64,000 nucleotides of DNA from Actinomadura xylanilytica. Its GTDB lineage: Bacteria; Actinomycetota; Actinomycetes; Streptosporangiales; Streptosporangiaceae. A program made the position numbers and the translations under genes. Positions within the stretch are counted from its first letter, which is position 1; each line of letters starts with the position of its first letter. Shown in pieces: positions 61,304 through 64,000 of the stretch. Under the pieces are notes generated by a model. The model made no database searches, was not told where the DNA came from, and saw only the letters and a program-made list of their open reading frames with translations. The stretch covers positions 1,425,751-1,489,750 of the forward strand of contig NZ_JASNWE010000001.1 of assembly GCF_030283145.1 (NCBI RefSeq). Reading direction: 5' to 3'.

Positions 61304-61366
61304 CGGGCCGGGTCTGAGCCGGGCCGGGCCATGTCCTGGCGGCCCCTGTCCGAGCGGGCCGTCCGC

Positions 61367-62116
<750 letters not shown>

Positions 62117-62152
62117 TCACTTTGGTGGGGCCCGAACCTTGCCGCCCCATAC

Positions 62153-62166
62153 TGAAACGTGTTCTA
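62153..62166. promoter_or_regulatory. KstR box upstream of methyltransferase and ferredoxin
   Basis: TGAAACGTGTTCTA, perfect consensus match; 79 bases from the methyltransferase start and 203 from the ferredoxin start. Confidence 0.78.
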
Positions 62167-62256
62167 CTTTCGGAGTGAGCGAGCGTACCCGCGACACCGA
62201 CCCGCGCCCCGCCGCCGGACCGGTGGACCGCACCGTCGGGCCGGAGTGCTGACCGG

Positions 62257-62273
62257 ACCGAACATGGTTCGGT
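62257..62273. promoter_or_regulatory. Palindromic operator in the ferredoxin promoter
   Basis: ACCGAAC-atg-GTTCGGT has perfect 7-base arms and abuts the probable -10. It is unlike the KstR box in flanks and spacing, so another regulator is likely. Confidence 0.55.
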
Positions 62274-62369
62274 ATGTTGGCCCCCGAGGTGGTCCGGCGG
62301 AACCCGCACCCTTCGCGCCACCGCCTTCCGGGCCACCGCACGCTCACCGGGAAGTGAACGGAGAAGGCG

Positions 62370-62561
62370 ATGAGAGTACGAGTCGACCCCCTGGTGTGCG
62401 AGGCCAACGCGGTCTGCGTCGGGCTCGCCCCCGAGGTCTTCGACCTCACTGACGACGACGAGCTGGAGATCCTCCGGCCGGACGTGCCGCCCGACCAGGC
62501 GGACAAGGTCCGGCACGCGGTGCGGTCCTGCCCCAAGGCCGCGCTGTCGCTGGAGGAGTAG
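62370..62561 (+). CDS. [3Fe-4S]-type ferredoxin for P450s
   Basis: 63 residues. Three cluster cysteines in the pattern C-x5-C near 10-16 (VCEANAVCVG) and CP near 53 (RSCPKAAL), with an acidic body, typical of P450-partner ferredoxins. It could serve the steroid and tandem P450s upstream. ATG 62370 with GGAGAAGG. A reductase is not present in the window. Confidence 0.92.
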   Translation: MRVRVDPLVCEANAVCVGLAPEVFDLTDDDELEILRPDVPPDQADKVRHAVRSCPKAALSLEE

Positions 62562-62664
62562 CCGGCCCGCGCCCGCCGGTCTCCGGACCCACGCCCGCCC
62601 ACCCCACCCACCCCTTCCAGGACGCCGCCCCCCGCGGCGTCCACCCCTCGATGTGGAGGCAGCC

Positions 62665-63753
62665 ATGGCACGCGCGGCGGTACTGCATGCGGTCGGCGAC
62701 AAGGAGCTCGACCTGCGGGACGACGTCACCACCGTCGACCCGGGCCCGGACCAGGTGAAGGTCCAGATCAAGGCGACCGGGGTCTGCCACTCGGACCTGT
62801 CCACCATCAACGGCGTGCTGCCCTCGGTGCCGCCCAGCGTGATCGGGCACGAGGGCGCCGGGATCGTCACCGAGGTCGGCGGGCACGTCACCGGCGTCCA
62901 GCCGGGCGACCACGTGGTCATCAACTGGACGCCCGACTGCGGGGTCTGCGCCGACTGCCTGCGCGGCCAGCCGTACCTGTGCATGACGTTCATCGCCCAG
63001 GCGTTCAGCGACCCCGCGTTCCGGCTCGGCGACGGCACCCCGGTGTTCGGGATGGCGGGCGTCGGCACCTGGGCCGAGGAGATCGTGGTGCCCCGGCAGG
63101 GTGTGATCAAGGTCGCCGACGACGTGCCGTTCGAGTACGCGGCGCTGCTCGGCTGCGGCATCCCGACCGGCGTCGGCGCGGTCTTCAACACCGCCAAGGT
63201 CACCCCCGGCTCCACGGTGGCCGTGGTGGGCGCCGGCGGCGTCGGGCTGTCGGTGATCCAGGGCGCCAAGATCGCCGGCGCGTCCACCATCCTGGCGATC
63301 GACCCGAACGAGGCCAAGCACCCGATCGCCAAGCAGTTCGGCGCCACGCACACCGCGACGCTGGACGATCTGGAGGCGACCAAGGGGCTGCTGACCGGCG
63401 GTGCGGGCTTCGACTACACCTTCGAGGTGGTCGGCAAGGCCGCGGCGATCACCACCGCCTGGGAGGCGACCCGGCGCGGCGGCGACGTCATCGTGGTCGG
63501 CGCCGGCGCGGCCGACGACAACTGGACGCAGAACGCGTTCACGCTGCTGTTCGACGGCAAGTCCCTCAAGGCGTCGCTGTACGGCGGCTGCGACCTCAAG
63601 CGCGACGTCCCGCTGTTCGTGGACCTGTGGCGGGCCGGCAAGCTCGACATCGACAGCCTGATCACGCGGCGGATCGGCTTCGAGGACCTCAACGAGGCCA
63701 TCGCCGCCCTGACGAACGGCGACGTCATCCGGCAGGTCGTCCTCTTCGACTGA
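62665..63753 (+). CDS. Zinc-dependent alcohol dehydrogenase (MDR, AdhD-like)
   Basis: 362 residues from ATG 62665 with TGGAGG 4 bases upstream. Catalytic zinc ligands in TGVCHSDLST and GHEGAGIV, structural zinc CGVCADCLRGQPYLC, Rossmann VVGAGGVGLSVIQGA. Resembles AdhD-type enzymes of actinobacteria. Following a P450 ferredoxin under steroid regulation, it may oxidise the C26 alcohol made by CYP125-type enzymes (inference). Confidence 0.87.
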   Translation: MARAAVLHAVGDKELDLRDDVTTVDPGPDQVKVQIKATGVCHSDLSTINGVLPSVPPSVIGHEGAGIVTEVGGHVTGVQPGDHVVINWTPDCGVCADCLRGQPYLCMTFIAQAFSDPAFRLGDGTPVFGMAGVGTWAEEIVVPRQGVIKVADDVPFEYAALLGCGIPTGVGAVFNTAKVTPGSTVAVVGAGGVGLSVIQGAKIAGASTILAIDPNEAKHPIAKQFGATHTATLDDLEATKGLLTGGAGFDYTFEVVGKAAAITTAWEATRRGGDVIVVGAGAADDNWTQNAFTLLFDGKSLKASLYGGCDLKRDVPLFVDLWRAGKLDIDSLITRRIGFEDLNEAIAALTNGDVIRQVVLFD

Positions 63754-63792
63754 GCCGCCGCGCCCGCGGGGAGGACCCCCGTCCGGACCGTC

Positions 63793-63836
63793 CCGGAACG
63801 CCGTGAGTGATCTGCCGTTCACGCACGGCGTTCCGG
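63793..63836 (+). terminator. Terminator after the alcohol dehydrogenase
   Basis: Perfect 13-base stem CCGGAACGCCGTG / CACGGCGTTCCGG with an 18-base loop, 39 bases after the stop. Confidence 0.75.
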
Positions 63837-63955
63837 CGCCGGGAGGCCGCGGCGAAGGGCCGGGGAATTCGCGGACGTCGGGTGCCGCCGGGGGCGCCGC
63901 GCATGCCATCCTTCTCGTGTTCACCAGGACCGCCTGACCTGACCCTGGAGCGTGG

Positions 63956-64000
63956 GTGGCGCACACAAGCGAGACGGGACGGACCGGCCGCCCGCCGGCC
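63956..64000 (+). CDS. 5' end of a gene, possibly a TetR-type regulator
   Basis: GTG 63956 with CTGGAG upstream opens a frame VAHTSETGRTGRPPA that runs off the window. The GRPPA start is reminiscent of TetR-family N-termini. Only 15 codons are visible, so this is tentative. If real, it would be a candidate to bind the palindrome at 62257. Confidence 0.35.
   Translation, partial: MAHTSETGRTGRPPA

Overview
The window is very GC-rich (well over 70 percent by eye), uses many GTG starts and is packed with 4-base stop/start overlaps. It carries a KstR-controlled steroid side-chain pathway, an ergothioneine gene and many P450s. These point to a high-GC actinomycete, most likely Thermomonosporaceae (Actinomadura-like). 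That placement is inference from gene families, not a sequence match. I recognised no rRNA, tRNA, CRISPR array or complete insertion sequence.

Layout. 1-5.8 kb: the 5' part of egtA, an ECF-sigma-like protein with a membrane-anchored tail, a rhomboid-like membrane protein, and an MFS exporter divergent from a TetR regulator. 5.9-13.8 kb: a minus-strand steroid side-chain operon (fadD17-like, chsE1, chsE2, a chsH2-chsH1 fusion, ltp2) divergent from kstR, then an orphan DUF397 gene between two copies of a ~47-bp repeat. 14-24.7 kb: one long purine-catabolism operon (uraD, uricase, three xanthine dehydrogenase subunits, an 8-oxoguanine-deaminase-like amidohydrolase, allantoinase, allantoicase) divergent from pucR. 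24.7-28.5 kb: DUF4037 protein, GNAT, a membrane-anchored secreted protein, and a secreted protein of unknown role.

28.8-40.4 kb, plus strand: DeoR regulator, PfkB kinase, mannitol-family PTS IIC/IIB/IIA, polyol dehydrogenase, HPr and Enzyme I. This is a complete phosphotransferase system in one operon. It is followed by a histidine kinase, a GT2 glycosyltransferase, a 52-residue membrane peptide, a response regulator, a paralog of the 26.8-kb anchored protein, and a second DeoR paralog. 40.4-43.3 kb: a PIMT-type methyltransferase coupled to a 33-residue peptide, plus small genes and a GNAT.

43.3-50.1 kb: a tightly coupled minus-strand operon oleA-GT2-P450-oleC-oleD with a divergent P450 and no oleB. 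It looks like a tailored beta-lactone pathway and is the best candidate here for an undescribed system. 50.1-64 kb: second KstR locus with a small membrane protein, cyp125, fadA5, an MBL hydrolase, an hsd4A-like SDR, two paralogous P450s, a glycosyltransferase/methyltransferase/cyclase-like set, another methyltransferase, a [3Fe-4S]-type ferredoxin and a zinc alcohol dehydrogenase.

How the parts fit: sites matching the KstR consensus T-nn-AAC-nn-GTT-nn-A occur near fadD17, kstR, the small membrane protein, cyp125, fadA5, the SDR/P450 operon, and between the 61.4-kb methyltransferase and the ferredoxin. This ties both steroid loci into one regulon. A second palindrome (ATKAGACT-nn-MGTCTCAT) sits beside the KstR boxes at two of these promoters and suggests a further regulator.
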